Origin: Myxococcus stipitatus
GTDB taxonomy: Bacteria > Myxococcota > Myxococcia > Myxococcales > Myxococcaceae
Direction of reading: 5' to 3'
Assembly: GCF_037414475.1 (NCBI RefSeq)
Contig: NZ_CP147913.1
Span: forward strand, 3,472,001 to 3,536,000
Length of the DNA stretch: 64,000 bases
Shown here: one piece after another, positions 1 to 8,405 of the stretch
Position numbering within the stretch: position 1 is the stretch's first letter
How the letters are laid out: each line of letters begins with the position of its first letter
Translations under genes and position numbers: made by a program
The notes under the pieces: generated by a model
Database searches by the model: none
Told to the model about the DNA's origin: nothing
Seen by the model: the letters and a program-made list of their open reading frames with translations, nothing else

Positions 1-314
1 GCGAAGCCGGAGAGCACCAGGAAGGGCTCACACCGCCGCACGTCCTGGACGATGCGCCGCGCCTCCTCCCACTGCGCGGCGTACCGGGACTCGAGTTGCC
101 GGGACAAGTCGGGCTCCAGCGCCTCCAACCGCCCGGGCAGCGCGAAGCGGTCCACCCCCGCCCGCAGCAACATGCGCGCGGCACCATAGTGCTCGGCGGG
201 CACGGGACCACAGGCACAGTTCGGACAGCGGATGCCGGGCGGATTGAACTGGGTACAGCCCGGACACCGCACCTGGGTGCCACGCAGGGCACCGTTCCCC
301 AACGAAGGAGCCAT
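1..314 (-). CDS. Zinc-ribbon protein, 3' end cut by window edge
   Basis: Open from ATG at 314 to the window edge with no stop, so only the first 104 residues are seen. Four cysteines in two CxxC pairs (C17/C20 in RCPGC and C30/C33 in RCPNC) form a treble-clef or zinc-ribbon knuckle near the N-terminus. A charged, Trp- and Arg-rich helical stretch follows. An AGGGG box lies just before the ATG. There is no signal peptide, so it is probably cytoplasmic. The function cannot be named from the visible part. It is the upstream neighbour, on the other side of a 48-bp gap, of the ELWxxDGT lipoprotein on the same strand. Confidence 0.6.
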   Translation of the reverse strand, partial: MAPSLGNGALRGTQVRCPGCTQFNPPGIRCPNCACGPVPAEHYGAARMLLRAGVDRFALPGRLEALEPDLSRQLESRYAAQWEEARRIVQDVRRCEPFLVLSGF

Positions 315-362
315 GCCCCTGTCTACAACGACATGGCCCCTGTCCGCCTCCTGCTCACCAGC

Positions 363-1793
363 TCAGGGCGGGCATTGCCCATCCGGCCGGAAGGGCAGCG
401 CGTACATCCACCGGACGCCGCTCCCATCCGCGGCCGAGAAGAAGACGCTCCAACCGGAGCGAAGGAAGCCTCGCGGCGACGAGGACGCCGGCCCGGGGGC
501 AAGCTCCGTCAGCGCCACGGTCCCCACCCGCAGGCCGTTGCTCACCCAGGGCTCCTCACCCCGCCCGTAGACATCCGCGCTGAAGAAGAAGTGGTCCTCC
601 ACGGTCGTCAACCCCTGCGGAGATGAGCCGCCAGGCCCCAGCTCCAGGTCTCCGAACAGATGGGTCCCCGCCGCCGTGCCGTCGCTCACCCAAGGCTCCG
701 CGCCATGGATTCCATCGTCCGCGGAGAAGAAGAGCTGGTCGCTCAGCACCGTGAACTGGTCGGGGGTCGACCCCACCGGGCCCGCCTGCGCATCCTCGAC
801 GAGCACGGTGCCCGGCGCGGTGCCGTCGCTGCGCCACAGCTCCATGTCCTCGCTCCCCTCCCCCTGGGTGGCGCTGAAGAGCAAGAGCCCGTCCACTCCC
901 GCCATGTCTCCCAGCATCGAGAACTGCCCCAACACCACCGCGGGCCCCCCGGAATCCGTCACCCTCAGCGCCCCGACGACGCCGTGCGTCCCGCCCGTGG
1001 CGAAGAACAGCTTCCGCCCCACGGGAACCAAGGGGGCCTGGATGCCGGGGTCGCTCGTGATGCGGAACACCTCGGTGACGGTCAGGCTCGAGCCCATGCG
1101 CATCAGGCGTGAGAACAGGCCGCTGCTGTCGATCGCCTTGAAGTAGAGCGCCCCGTCCCCACCCCGGGTGAGCAGGTCGGGAGAGGAGTCCTCCATGCCC
1201 TGGACCAGGTCCACGACGAGGCTCGTCCCGGCGGACGTGCCGTCGCTGCGCCACAGCTCCCGCCCATGGTCCGCGTCTCCCGCCGTGAAGTAGAGCAGCC
1301 CCCCATAAGCGTAGAGCGAATCCGGGAACGAGCCGGTGGGCCCCGGCCAGATGTCCTTCACCCGCTGAGTGCCGGCCGCGGTTCCATCCGTCACGAACAG
1401 CTCGCGCCCCGCCGCCGGGTCATCCGCGGCGAAGAACACCCGGCTCCCCACACGGGTGAACCCGCGCGGGTTCGACCCCTGAGGTCCAGGGAAGAGGTCC
1501 TTGAGCAGCCGCGTGCCGGCCCCCGGGCTTCCGCTGCTCACCCACGGCTCATGGCCCGAAGCAGGGTCCACCACCCCGAACACCATGCCCCCGCCGCTGA
1601 CCGCCATGACAGGGGAGAACGGCTGGTCCTCCACCGGCGTGACGCCCAACGACACGGCGGTCCTCGAGCAGTAGTCCCAGAGGCCCGAGGCCATGACGCC
1701 CACCTCCTCCACCGGCTCCGGTGTGCTCGTCGAGGAGGAACAACTCGCGAGCAGACACCCCATCACCACCAGGCCACAGCTCCAGAACCGCAT
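363..1793 (-). CDS. ELWxxDGT-repeat lipoprotein
   Basis: 476 residues. The start is the ATG at 1793, preceded by a GAGAGG ribosome site; an upstream in-frame start at 1883 would bury the signal peptide. The lipobox is LASC at residues 15-18, so this is an exported lipoprotein. The body is a string of about seven beta-blade-like repeats with the signature ELWxSDGTxxGT, for example RELWRSDGTSAGT and MELWRSDGTAPGT, with degenerate copies HEPWVSSG and EEPWVSNG. The ELWxxDGT repeat family is common in myxobacterial and other delta-proteobacterial surface proteins and probably folds as a propeller; no enzyme activity is known. It is divergent from the galactose-oxidase-like gene, leaving a 237-bp promoter region. 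Confidence 0.85.
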   Translation of the reverse strand: MRFWSCGLVVMGCLLASCSSSTSTPEPVEEVGVMASGLWDYCSRTAVSLGVTPVEDQPFSPVMAVSGGGMVFGVVDPASGHEPWVSSGSPGAGTRLLKDLFPGPQGSNPRGFTRVGSRVFFAADDPAAGRELFVTDGTAAGTQRVKDIWPGPTGSFPDSLYAYGGLLYFTAGDADHGRELWRSDGTSAGTSLVVDLVQGMEDSSPDLLTRGGDGALYFKAIDSSGLFSRLMRMGSSLTVTEVFRITSDPGIQAPLVPVGRKLFFATGGTHGVVGALRVTDSGGPAVVLGQFSMLGDMAGVDGLLLFSATQGEGSEDMELWRSDGTAPGTVLVEDAQAGPVGSTPDQFTVLSDQLFFSADDGIHGAEPWVSDGTAAGTHLFGDLELGPGGSSPQGLTTVEDHFFFSADVYGRGEEPWVSNGLRVGTVALTELAPGPASSSPRGFLRSGWSVFFSAADGSGVRWMYALPFRPDGQCPP

Positions 1794-2030
1794 CGGGACC
1801 TCTCTTCCATCGTGCGCGAGACGACGGTGGCCGCACGGCGCGGACCTCCGCGCCACACCTGCCCGCGCGAGCGCGCACACCAAGCCACTTCACGTCCGCG
1901 GACAACGACCCCGCGGTGGGGGCGGCACGTCGCGCAGCGGTCACCGCTTGCGACGCGGGAGCCACTCCCCACTCATGGCGCCGCGCCTAGTTTCTGGCCC
2001 CGCCTGGACGTCCGCGCCCGGAGCCCTCCC

Positions 2031-3449
2031 ATGCCCCAGCACCGCTTCATCTCTTGCCCCAACCCGCGCACCTTCTGGTGGCTGGCTCTCGCGGTGCTCC
2101 CCGCCCTCGCCCAGGCCCAGACGCCCGCCCAGGTGGGGAGCTGGTCCAGCCTCATGACGTGGCCCATCTCCGCCACCCACACCTCCCTGCTGCCCGACGG
2201 CAAGGTGATGTTCATCGGCGAGTACGAACAGGGCGCGCTCCCGCCTCGGCGCTGGGACCCCTCCACGGGGGCGCTCACCACGTTCCCCTACGTGGGCTAC
2301 AACATCTTCTGCTCCGGCCACTCCTTCCTCTCCAACGGCAAGCTGTTCTACAGCGGAGGACACATCGCCGTGGACGTCGGCCGGACCAACACCAGCTCCT
2401 TCGACTTCAACACGAGCAGTTGGACGCAAGGCCCCACGATGAACGCGGGGCGCTGGTATCCCAGCAACACCACGCTCAACAACGGCGATGTGGTGATTGT
2501 CTCCGGAGAGATGAACGGGCCGGGCGACATCAACTTGATTCCCCAGCGCTACATCGCGGCCACCAACACCCTGCGGACGCTGACCAGCGCGAGCATGAAC
2601 GTGCCGTTCTATCCCAAGAACTTCCTGGCCCCCAACGGCAAGGTCTTCTACGCCGGGTCGCTGCGCCGCTCGATGTGGCTGGACCCGACCGGCAACGGCG
2701 CCTGGAGCAACGGCCCCAACAGCAACTACGGCACCCGCAGCTACGGGCCCGCCGTCTACATCGACGGGAAGGTGTATCTCATCGGCGGAAGCCAGCCCCC
2801 CACCGAGACGGTCGAGGTCCTCGACCTCAACGCCGCCACGCCCACCTGGCAGTATGTGGCCCCCATGAGCATCCGCCGGCGCCAGCACAACGCGGTGCTG
2901 CTGCCGGACGCCACCATCGCCGTCTTCGGAGGGAGCAGCGGCAGCGGCTTCAACGACTCCAACTTTCCCGTCAACTACGTGGAGGTCTACAACCCCGCCA
3001 CCAACAGCTGGACGTCCATGGCCAGCGCCGCGACCTACCGGGGCTATCACTCCACCGCCGTCCTCCTGCCCGACGGACGCGTGCTGTCGGCGGGCGGCTA
3101 CATGGACACCACCGCGCAGGTGTTCTCCCCGCCCTACCTCTTCAAGGGCGCGCGCCCCACCATCGCCTCCGCCCCCACCACGTCCCTGCCCGGCGCCCAG
3201 TTCACCATCACCACCCCCGACGCGGCCAACATCAGTCGCGTGAGCCTCATCGCCCTCAACTCGACGACGCACACATTCGACATGAACCAGCGCTTCCTCA
3301 CCCTGGCCTTCACACGCGGCGCGGGCAGCCTCAACGTCACCGCGCCCCCCAACCGCAACGTCGCGCCACCGGGTTACTATCAGCTCTTCATCGTCAACAA
3401 CGCGGGCGTGCCCTCCGTTGGGAAGCGCCTGCGCATCCCCCCTCCCTGA
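2031..3449 (+). CDS. Secreted galactose/glyoxal oxidase-like copper radical oxidase
   Basis: 472 residues from ATG 2031, with an N-terminal signal peptide ending near ALAQAQ (residue 30). Kelch-like blades carry repeated LLPDGKV and LSNGKL motifs, and a C-terminal Ig-like domain of the DUF1929 type covers about residues 375-470. Residues match the copper-radical oxidase site: C94 (FCSGHSF) for the Cys-Tyr cofactor, Y143 (GRWYPS), Y339-H340 (RGYHSTAVLLPDG) and H414 (STTHTFDMNQ). Known family members oxidise primary alcohols or aldehydes to give hydrogen peroxide, outside the cell. All expected ligands appear present, so it is probably active; the substrate is unknown. The longer open frame upstream (from 1266) is antisense noise over the neighbouring gene. 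Confidence 0.85.
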   Translation: MPQHRFISCPNPRTFWWLALAVLPALAQAQTPAQVGSWSSLMTWPISATHTSLLPDGKVMFIGEYEQGALPPRRWDPSTGALTTFPYVGYNIFCSGHSFLSNGKLFYSGGHIAVDVGRTNTSSFDFNTSSWTQGPTMNAGRWYPSNTTLNNGDVVIVSGEMNGPGDINLIPQRYIAATNTLRTLTSASMNVPFYPKNFLAPNGKVFYAGSLRRSMWLDPTGNGAWSNGPNSNYGTRSYGPAVYIDGKVYLIGGSQPPTETVEVLDLNAATPTWQYVAPMSIRRRQHNAVLLPDATIAVFGGSSGSGFNDSNFPVNYVEVYNPATNSWTSMASAATYRGYHSTAVLLPDGRVLSAGGYMDTTAQVFSPPYLFKGARPTIASAPTTSLPGAQFTITTPDAANISRVSLIALNSTTHTFDMNQRFLTLAFTRGAGSLNVTAPPNRNVAPPGYYQLFIVNNAGVPSVGKRLRIPPP

Positions 3450-3509
3450 AGTCCCAATGCACGCTCCACCTGGGTGCCCGAGGAGGATTCGTGGGAAGAT
3501 GCTCCGCGC

Positions 3510-4208
3510 ATGAACCGCCACTGCCCCATCTGCCCACAACCTGCCCCCACGCTGCGCGTCATCGACATCCGAGGTGTCTCCGTCGACACCTGTCCCCGAT
3601 GCACCGGGCACTGGTTGGACGTGGGAGAGCTGGAACGGCTGGCACCCGGTTGGAAGACGGAGGCCATTGAAGCGGCCATGCCCTCGGCCTCCCGGCGCTG
3701 CCGTCACTCCCGCCATCATGTTCCACCCACGCGCGAAGCCTGTGGCCTGTGTGGCTCACCCGCTGCGCGTTGTCCCGACTGCGAGACGTTCCTCTCGCAG
3801 GTGCGCACCGAGGTTTGCGCCGTGGACCTCTGCGGGCACTGCCGTGGCATCTGGCTGGATGCGAACGAGCTGAAGGCGCTGACCACGTGGTACCGGGACA
3901 ACCGGCGGTCGCTCAAGGTGGGCCCGACGGCGGGTGGAGCGGCGGCAGCGGCGGCGGCGGCCATCGCGCTCGCCCAGGTGACGGGCGAATCGGCGGGCGA
4001 GTCCAAGGTGGCCAAGGCCGTCGTGACCACACTGGAGCACGCGGGCACCGCGATGGATGTGACGGAGCTGGGCGTGGATGTGGTCGACGCCGCGGGGATT
4101 ACCCTGGACTCGGTGGGCAACGCCGTCGAGGCCGCCGTGGAGGGCGCCAGCGCTATCAGTGAAGCGGTGGGTGGGGTCCTGGAGGTGGTGGCGGGGTTGT
4201 TCCCTTGA
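3510..4208 (+). CDS. Protein with two TFIIB-type zinc ribbons and a hydrophobic tail
   Basis: 232 residues if the ATG at 3510 is used; a GTG at 3474 is in frame but precedes the conserved part. Two zinc ribbons of the zf-TFIIB type are visible: C5xxC8 with C28PRC31 followed by TGHWLDVGELE, and a second with CGLC, CPDC and CGHCRGIWLDANELKAL. The WLDxxEL signature after the second knuckle is typical of this family. After about residue 140 comes an Ala-rich hydrophobic segment and a long low-complexity helical tail rich in small residues. It may bind nucleic acid or act as a structural zinc protein. It is not in an obvious operon. Confidence 0.75.
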   Translation: MNRHCPICPQPAPTLRVIDIRGVSVDTCPRCTGHWLDVGELERLAPGWKTEAIEAAMPSASRRCRHSRHHVPPTREACGLCGSPAARCPDCETFLSQVRTEVCAVDLCGHCRGIWLDANELKALTTWYRDNRRSLKVGPTAGGAAAAAAAAIALAQVTGESAGESKVAKAVVTTLEHAGTAMDVTELGVDVVDAAGITLDSVGNAVEAAVEGASAISEAVGGVLEVVAGLFP

Positions 4209-4291
4209 CCCACCTGCACACGGCGGCTGAATCCCTTATGCTCCGTCACAGGCCCGTGAAACCCACCGGATTGTGAATGGGGGGAACGCCG

Positions 4292-4651
4292 ATGATGAAC
4301 CCAGTCAGTCCCGATAGCAGCGCCGTGGATGACCGCCGTTTGTTTCCACGCCTCCAGGCCCCGCTCTACGCGCGCCCGGCCCGGCTGAAGTTCGGAGACA
4401 AGCAGCGGGTGTTGGATGCCAGCCTCGGTGGCGTGCGCATCTACTCCGACGAACTGTACGCCGAGGGCAGCCAGCTCGAGGTGGACCTGTATCCCGGAGA
4501 TGGCTCCACGCTGGAGTGCCGCGCGCGTGTCGCGTGGTTGCGCAAGCTGCCCAAGGACGCCGTGGCCCGGTACGAAGTGGGCCTCGCGTTCATGGACGTC
4601 TCGCCGGAGACGCTCGAGCGGCTCAAGTCGGTGCTCGTCGCCGAGGACTGA
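4292..4651 (+). CDS. PilZ-domain protein
   Basis: 119 residues from ATG 4292 (ATG 4295 directly follows); GGGGGAA five bases upstream favours this over the ATG at 4277. A single PilZ domain spans most of the chain: the RRLFPR box near residues 16-21 supplies the arginines that bind c-di-GMP, and a DASLGGVRI box near residue 43 corresponds to the DxSxxG motif. PilZ proteins couple cyclic-di-GMP to motility, polysaccharide or transcription. Its 3' end overlaps the convergent TetR gene by 29 bp. A stand-alone PilZ gene of this size is common in myxobacteria. Confidence 0.88.
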   Translation: MMNPVSPDSSAVDDRRLFPRLQAPLYARPARLKFGDKQRVLDASLGGVRIYSDELYAEGSQLEVDLYPGDGSTLECRARVAWLRKLPKDAVARYEVGLAFMDVSPETLERLKSVLVAED

Positions 4652-5312
4652 GCCCCTCCGCCGAGCCCTCCGCGAACTCATCCCAGAGGGCTCGCAGCTC
4701 CTGCTCCACGCCTGGCACCGACGCGGACGCCAGGCTGCCGCCGCCTCGGAAGAGGGACAGGCCCTCGAAGAACGCCATCAGCAGGGCCGCGCGCCGCTCC
4801 CTCCGAGCGGGGGTGAGGCCCGGCGTGAGCGCCTGCAACAGTTCGACGAGTCCCTCGCGATAGCCCGCGTAGAACACGCGCAACGCGTCCGCGACCATGG
4901 CGTCCCGCGCGGCCAGGGCCCACAGCTCCGCGAAGAGCTGGAAGTGCCGGGGCGACTCCTGGTCCTCCAGGATGGAGTCGAGCGCGTGGCGAAGCCGCCT
5001 CGCGGGCTCCTTGCCGCCTCCCTCCATCCGCTCCCGCACGCGGCGGATGGTGCCCTCCAGGTAGCGCGAGAGCAGCGCGCGCACCACGTCCTGCTTGGCC
5101 GGGAAGTAGTACTGGAGGTTGCCCAGGCTCAGCCCCGCGCGCTGGGCCACGCCGCGCAGGCTCAGGCCCGCGTAGCCGTCCTCCACCAGCACGTCCATGG
5201 CCGCGTCGAGGATGCGCTCCACGCGCTCATGTCCCTTCGCGTGAACCGCGGTGCCCTCCCGGGGCTTCGCGGAGGGGAGCTTCCCCACCGCGGGCTTCTC
5301 ACGCCGCGCCAT
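4623..5312 (-). CDS. TetR-family transcriptional regulator
   Basis: 229 residues. The ATG at 5312 overlaps the stop of the upstream dehydrogenase-like gene (TGATG), showing translational coupling. The N-terminus after about 25 basic residues has the TetR helix-turn-helix: RILDAAMDVLVEDGYAGLSL, then VAQRAGLSLGNLQYYFPAK (about residues 33-74). The rest is the helical ligand-binding and dimer domain. A perfect palindrome at 6451-6474, ahead of the two-gene operon, is the obvious candidate operator, giving autoregulation of both genes. The ligand cannot be inferred. Its 3' end overlaps the PilZ gene. Confidence 0.9.
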   Translation of the reverse strand: MARREKPAVGKLPSAKPREGTAVHAKGHERVERILDAAMDVLVEDGYAGLSLRGVAQRAGLSLGNLQYYFPAKQDVVRALLSRYLEGTIRRVRERMEGGGKEPARRLRHALDSILEDQESPRHFQLFAELWALAARDAMVADALRVFYAGYREGLVELLQALTPGLTPARRERRAALLMAFFEGLSLFRGGGSLASASVPGVEQELRALWDEFAEGSAEGLSPRRRAPT

Positions 5313-6403
5313 CAGGCGGCCTCCTTCACCCGCGCCTCGTCCAGCTTCACCTGGACACCACACGCGCGCAGCGTGGCCAGTGTCTCATCCGCGCGAGGCT
5401 CGTGCTCGGGGAACCACACCCCCGCGGGAGGCGGCGGCGCGCCATCCACGCCCAACAGCCGCTCCACGCCCAGCAAGGCGCCCACCGCGGTGAGGTGCGC
5501 CTGGCCCTGGGGGTCCACGACCTCGATGCGGATGTGGCCGCGCTCGCCTTCGACGTCGGCCAGCCACGCGGCCTCGGCGCCCGAGCCATTGACCGTCAAC
5601 AGGGAGCGGCGCAGCGGCGTGAGCCGGGGATGCTGGAGAAGCCGCAGGATGCCCAGCCGCTGGAGCACGACCAGCGTCCACGTCGCGGAGCTGGAGTCGT
5701 AGCCCAGTCGGGTCGCCACGCTCCGCGCGCCCAGCACCGCCGGCAGCGTCGCCTGCTCGGGCGTGTCCAGCCGGTACACACGCGTGCTGCGGCCATCCGA
5801 GAACGTCACCCGGCGACCATCCGTCAGCGGAAGCACCTGCCGCTCCTGCCCCTGCTCCGTCACGTCGAAGGACAACCCGAGCCTGTCCACATACTCCAGC
5901 GAGTCGGGCCCCGCCGCGTCCGCGAGCGCGAAGCGAATCCCCACGTCCACGCGCTCCAGCCGCCCCACGCGCGGGGCCACCATCGCCACCATCCGAGGCA
6001 CCAGCCCCGCCATCCACGCCGAGCCCAGCACCACGGGCGCACGCGGCGGTGTGCCGGACAGGCGCAGCAGCGCGGCGCGCACGCGGGATGTCCACCGGGT
6101 GATGTCCAGCAAGGGAACCCCGTCGCGCGCGGCGGACAGCAGCAGGTGGTCCTCCGAGTCATTGACCAGCGACACCACGGCCCGGGGCTTGCCGCCCAAC
6201 GCCGCCAGCGGCTCGCGAGCGCGGATGTCCAACGCCACGCCCTGGGCCCGCCCCAACTGCTCCGCCAGCTCCTTCGCCGGCTCACTCCGTCGGCCCGCGA
6301 TGATGAGCGGCAGCTCGGGATGCCGCTCCCTCAACAACCGGGCGAGCCTGACACCCACCACCCCGTAGCCTCCCACCAGGACCACACTCTCCTCGGTCAC
6401 CAT
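5312..6403 (-). CDS. Saccharopine dehydrogenase-like NAD(P)-binding protein
   Basis: 363 residues from ATG 6403, with a strong GGAAGGGAG ribosome site. The N-terminus is a Rossmann fold (VVLVGGYGVVGVRLARLL, residues 7-24) followed by IIAGRRSEPAKELAEQL, as in saccharopine dehydrogenase-like oxidoreductases and trans-acting enoyl reductases. The region VSLVNDSEDHLLLSAARDGV matches the family's second conserved patch. The true substrate is unknown; paralogues of this type reduce lipids or polyketides rather than saccharopine. It is the first gene of an operon with the TetR regulator, so it is probably the gene that the regulator controls. Confidence 0.8.
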   Translation of the reverse strand: MVTEESVVLVGGYGVVGVRLARLLRERHPELPLIIAGRRSEPAKELAEQLGRAQGVALDIRAREPLAALGGKPRAVVSLVNDSEDHLLLSAARDGVPLLDITRWTSRVRAALLRLSGTPPRAPVVLGSAWMAGLVPRMVAMVAPRVGRLERVDVGIRFALADAAGPDSLEYVDRLGLSFDVTEQGQERQVLPLTDGRRVTFSDGRSTRVYRLDTPEQATLPAVLGARSVATRLGYDSSSATWTLVVLQRLGILRLLQHPRLTPLRRSLLTVNGSGAEAAWLADVEGERGHIRIEVVDPQGQAHLTAVGALLGVERLLGVDGAPPPPAGVWFPEHEPRADETLATLRACGVQVKLDEARVKEAA

Positions 6404-6450
6404 CACGACTCCCTTCCTCGCAACCGGGAGGACGCCCCCCGTGTCGGAAC

Positions 6451-6474
6451 AATATAGGTCGATTGACCTATATT
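6451..6474. promoter_or_regulatory. Perfect 24-bp palindrome, probable TetR operator
   Basis: AATATAGGTC (6451-6460) and GACCTATATT (6465-6474) are exact reverse complements separated by GATT. The AT-rich palindrome stands out in this GC-rich DNA. It lies 47 bp upstream of the dehydrogenase-like gene whose operon encodes a TetR regulator, and 52 bp upstream of the divergent ceramidase gene. Size and symmetry fit a TetR dimer site, and it could control both directions. Confidence 0.75.
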
Positions 6475-6526
6475 TCATGGGAATCGTCCCGTGAGACTCC
6501 GGGGGTGGGTGCTACGCTGCGCCCCC

Positions 6527-7327
6527 ATGTCCGCGATTCCCACGGGTTACTGGGGCCCGAGCACCTCGACCGTCGACTGGTGCGAGACGAACTACCAGCA
6601 CCTCTTCCACGTCGGAGAGTTCTTCAACTCCGCCTCCAGCCTGGTCCTGGTCCTCACGGGGCTGATGGGCATCGCGCTGCACTGGCGAGTGCTGGAGCGC
6701 AGGTTCCTGTTTGCGTTCGGCCTGCTCGCGCTGGTGGGCGTGGGCAGCACGGCGTTCCACATGACGCTGCGCCGCGAGCACCAGATGTTGGACGAGCTGC
6801 CGATGCTCTACCTGGCCATCGTCATCGTCTACATCCTCCTGGAGGATCGGCCCCAGCGGCGCTTCGGCCACTGGTTCCCGCTCGCGCTGCTCGGCCACGC
6901 GGTGCTCGTGACGTACTTGAACGCCTTCATGCAGGGCCCCGTCCAGTTCTTCCTCTTCCAGGTGAGCTTCGCGACGCTGGAGTTCTTCGCGCTCGGCCGC
7001 ACGTACTTCCTCCAGAAGCGAAGCCCGGACGCGGGGACCCGGCGCCTGTTCCAGCTCGGCATCGCGTCCTATGCGCTCGCCATCGTGCTGTGGGTCAGCG
7101 ACATCCAGTTCTGCCCCACGCTCAACGAGACGCTCCCGTCCCTCGGTGTCCCCAACCCGCAGTTCCACGCGTGGTGGCACGTGCTGGTGGCCTTCGGGTT
7201 CAACGCGCTCCTGCTGGTCATCGCGCGGGAGCGGTTGAGGACGCTGGGAACGCAGGCCCGGCTGAAGCCCCTGCTCGGCGTGATTCCACGGGTGATGCCG
7301 AGCACGGCCACGCCTCCCGCGAGCTGA
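6527..7327 (+). CDS. Alkaline ceramidase, eukaryote-like integral membrane hydrolase
   Basis: 266 residues from ATG 6527 with about seven hydrophobic helices. It belongs to the ceramidase (alkaline ceramidase/CREST) family, which cleaves ceramide to a sphingoid base and fatty acid inside the membrane. The N-terminal GYWGPSTSTVDWCETNY is very close to human ACER3. The known ACER3 metal residues are all present: calcium site D17, W18, E20, N22, E31; zinc site H78, H216-type and H220-type histidines in QFHAWWHVL; and S74 and D89 (GSTAFH...LLDELPM). Myxobacteria make sphingolipid-type lipids, so a substrate is plausible. It is divergent from the saccharopine-like/TetR operon across the palindrome. 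Confidence 0.9.
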   Translation: MSAIPTGYWGPSTSTVDWCETNYQHLFHVGEFFNSASSLVLVLTGLMGIALHWRVLERRFLFAFGLLALVGVGSTAFHMTLRREHQMLDELPMLYLAIVIVYILLEDRPQRRFGHWFPLALLGHAVLVTYLNAFMQGPVQFFLFQVSFATLEFFALGRTYFLQKRSPDAGTRRLFQLGIASYALAIVLWVSDIQFCPTLNETLPSLGVPNPQFHAWWHVLVAFGFNALLLVIARERLRTLGTQARLKPLLGVIPRVMPSTATPPAS

Positions 7328-7598
7328 CCGCCGCGCCGTCGTCGAGGACGAAGGGCCCTCCCAAGACACTCATGAGCGTGGGCGCGCCGCTCGAATCCAC
7401 CGCGAGCCCCCTCATGTCCAGCAGGGGCTTGAGCGCCCTGCCCGGCGTGAGCTCCGCGTATCAGCGGAGCTCCCCAGAGACTGGCGGCACGGGCCCTGGC
7501 TCGTCTCCAGGTCCCTCCGCGTCGGGCCTGTCATGGGAGCACTGGACTCCCAACAGCAACACCACCAGCACGCAGACTGAACGAGTACGGTGCCTCAT
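7328..7598 (-). pseudogene. Possible broken lipoprotein gene
   Basis: ATG at 7598 with a good GGGGG site starts a 45-residue frame with a hydrophobic signal (CVLVVLLLGVQC, an atypical lipobox) and an acidic Pro-rich tail. It stops at TGA 7461-7463. The same frame then stays open and reads as ordinary protein sequence (PGRALKPLLDMRGLAVDSSG, then TLMSVLGGPFVLDDGAAV) until it runs into the 3' end of the ceramidase gene. This looks like an exported protein gene cut by a stop and by the neighbour. It could also be a genuine 45-residue secreted peptide gene at 7461-7598. Confidence 0.35.
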
Positions 7599-7815
7599 GT
7601 AGCCCCCAGTCGTCTCTTTTGAGACTCGACCACGCCGGCCCACGTCGAGCCGGGGGTACGCGGCCTTCAATTCAAGGCACGCGCCAGCAGCACGCCCATG
7701 TCATTCCCAGACGTTGACGTCTGGCATTGGCGCGAGCCGCGAAGGGCTCTTCGCGCCGTCCGCGAGGCCGCGGTGGCACACGGTCCACCGCGACCCGGCA
7801 CATCACCCCGGAGGG

Positions 7816-8310
7816 CTACTTCTTCGGGGCCCCCTTCGCCTCGTGCGTCTGGATGCGCTTCACCACCTCCTCGACGATGTCGTTCGGGATGGGCACCGAC
7901 AGGTGGTACTGGGCAATCTTCCAGGTGGCGCCGTCCTTCACCAGCACACCACTGCCCCGGCTGGGCCCCAGGTTGGGCGTGTCCAGCATCTCGTCGAACC
8001 ACGCCACCGCGCCATCCTTCGACAGGGTGATGTGGCGCGAGACGGCCTTGAACTTCCAGGCCTCGCCCTTGGAGAAGTAGGGCCTGGCCCACGCGCGGAA
8101 CTCGTCGCGCGTCCAGCGCTCGGTGGCGTCCGTGCCCAGGTAGATGGCGTCGGGCGTGAAGTGGCTGAAGTAGCGGGCCTCATCCGCCTTCGCGGCCGCC
8201 TGGTGCCAGTCATCCAGCACCGCCGCGATGGTGACCTTGGGGTCCGCGGACTTCGTTTCCTTCACGGGTGCGGCGGTGAGCAGGAGCAGCAACAGGGAGA
8301 CAGTGGACAC
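7816..8310 (-). CDS. Exported SnoaL/NTF2-like protein
   Basis: 164 residues from GTG 8310, which has GAGGTGG six bases upstream and puts the signal peptide (VSTVSLLLLLLTAAP) at the very N-terminus; a GTG at 8355 is a longer alternative. The mature part is one cone-shaped NTF2-like domain of the SnoaL_3/DUF4440 type: VLDDWHQAAAKADEARYFSH, FTPDAIYLGTD, ERWTRDEFRAW and WKIAQYHLSVPIPN. These domains often bind small ligands or serve as accessory proteins; no enzyme can be named. It is divergent from the alpha/beta hydrolase gene. Confidence 0.8.
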   Translation of the reverse strand: MSTVSLLLLLLTAAPVKETKSADPKVTIAAVLDDWHQAAAKADEARYFSHFTPDAIYLGTDATERWTRDEFRAWARPYFSKGEAWKFKAVSRHITLSKDGAVAWFDEMLDTPNLGPSRGSGVLVKDGATWKIAQYHLSVPIPNDIVEEVVKRIQTHEAKGAPKK

Positions 8311-8405
8311 GCGGAGCCACCTCGGGGATGAGAAGTTCGCGATATGAAGCGGCACGGCCCACGCCCGGTCAAGACACCCGGGGTGGCCAGAAAGGTTTGA
8401 CTCGC

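Noticed and set aside
1941..3719. 592-residue open frame on the minus strand
   Set aside because: Antisense to the galactose-oxidase-like gene, which has a signal peptide and catalytic residues.
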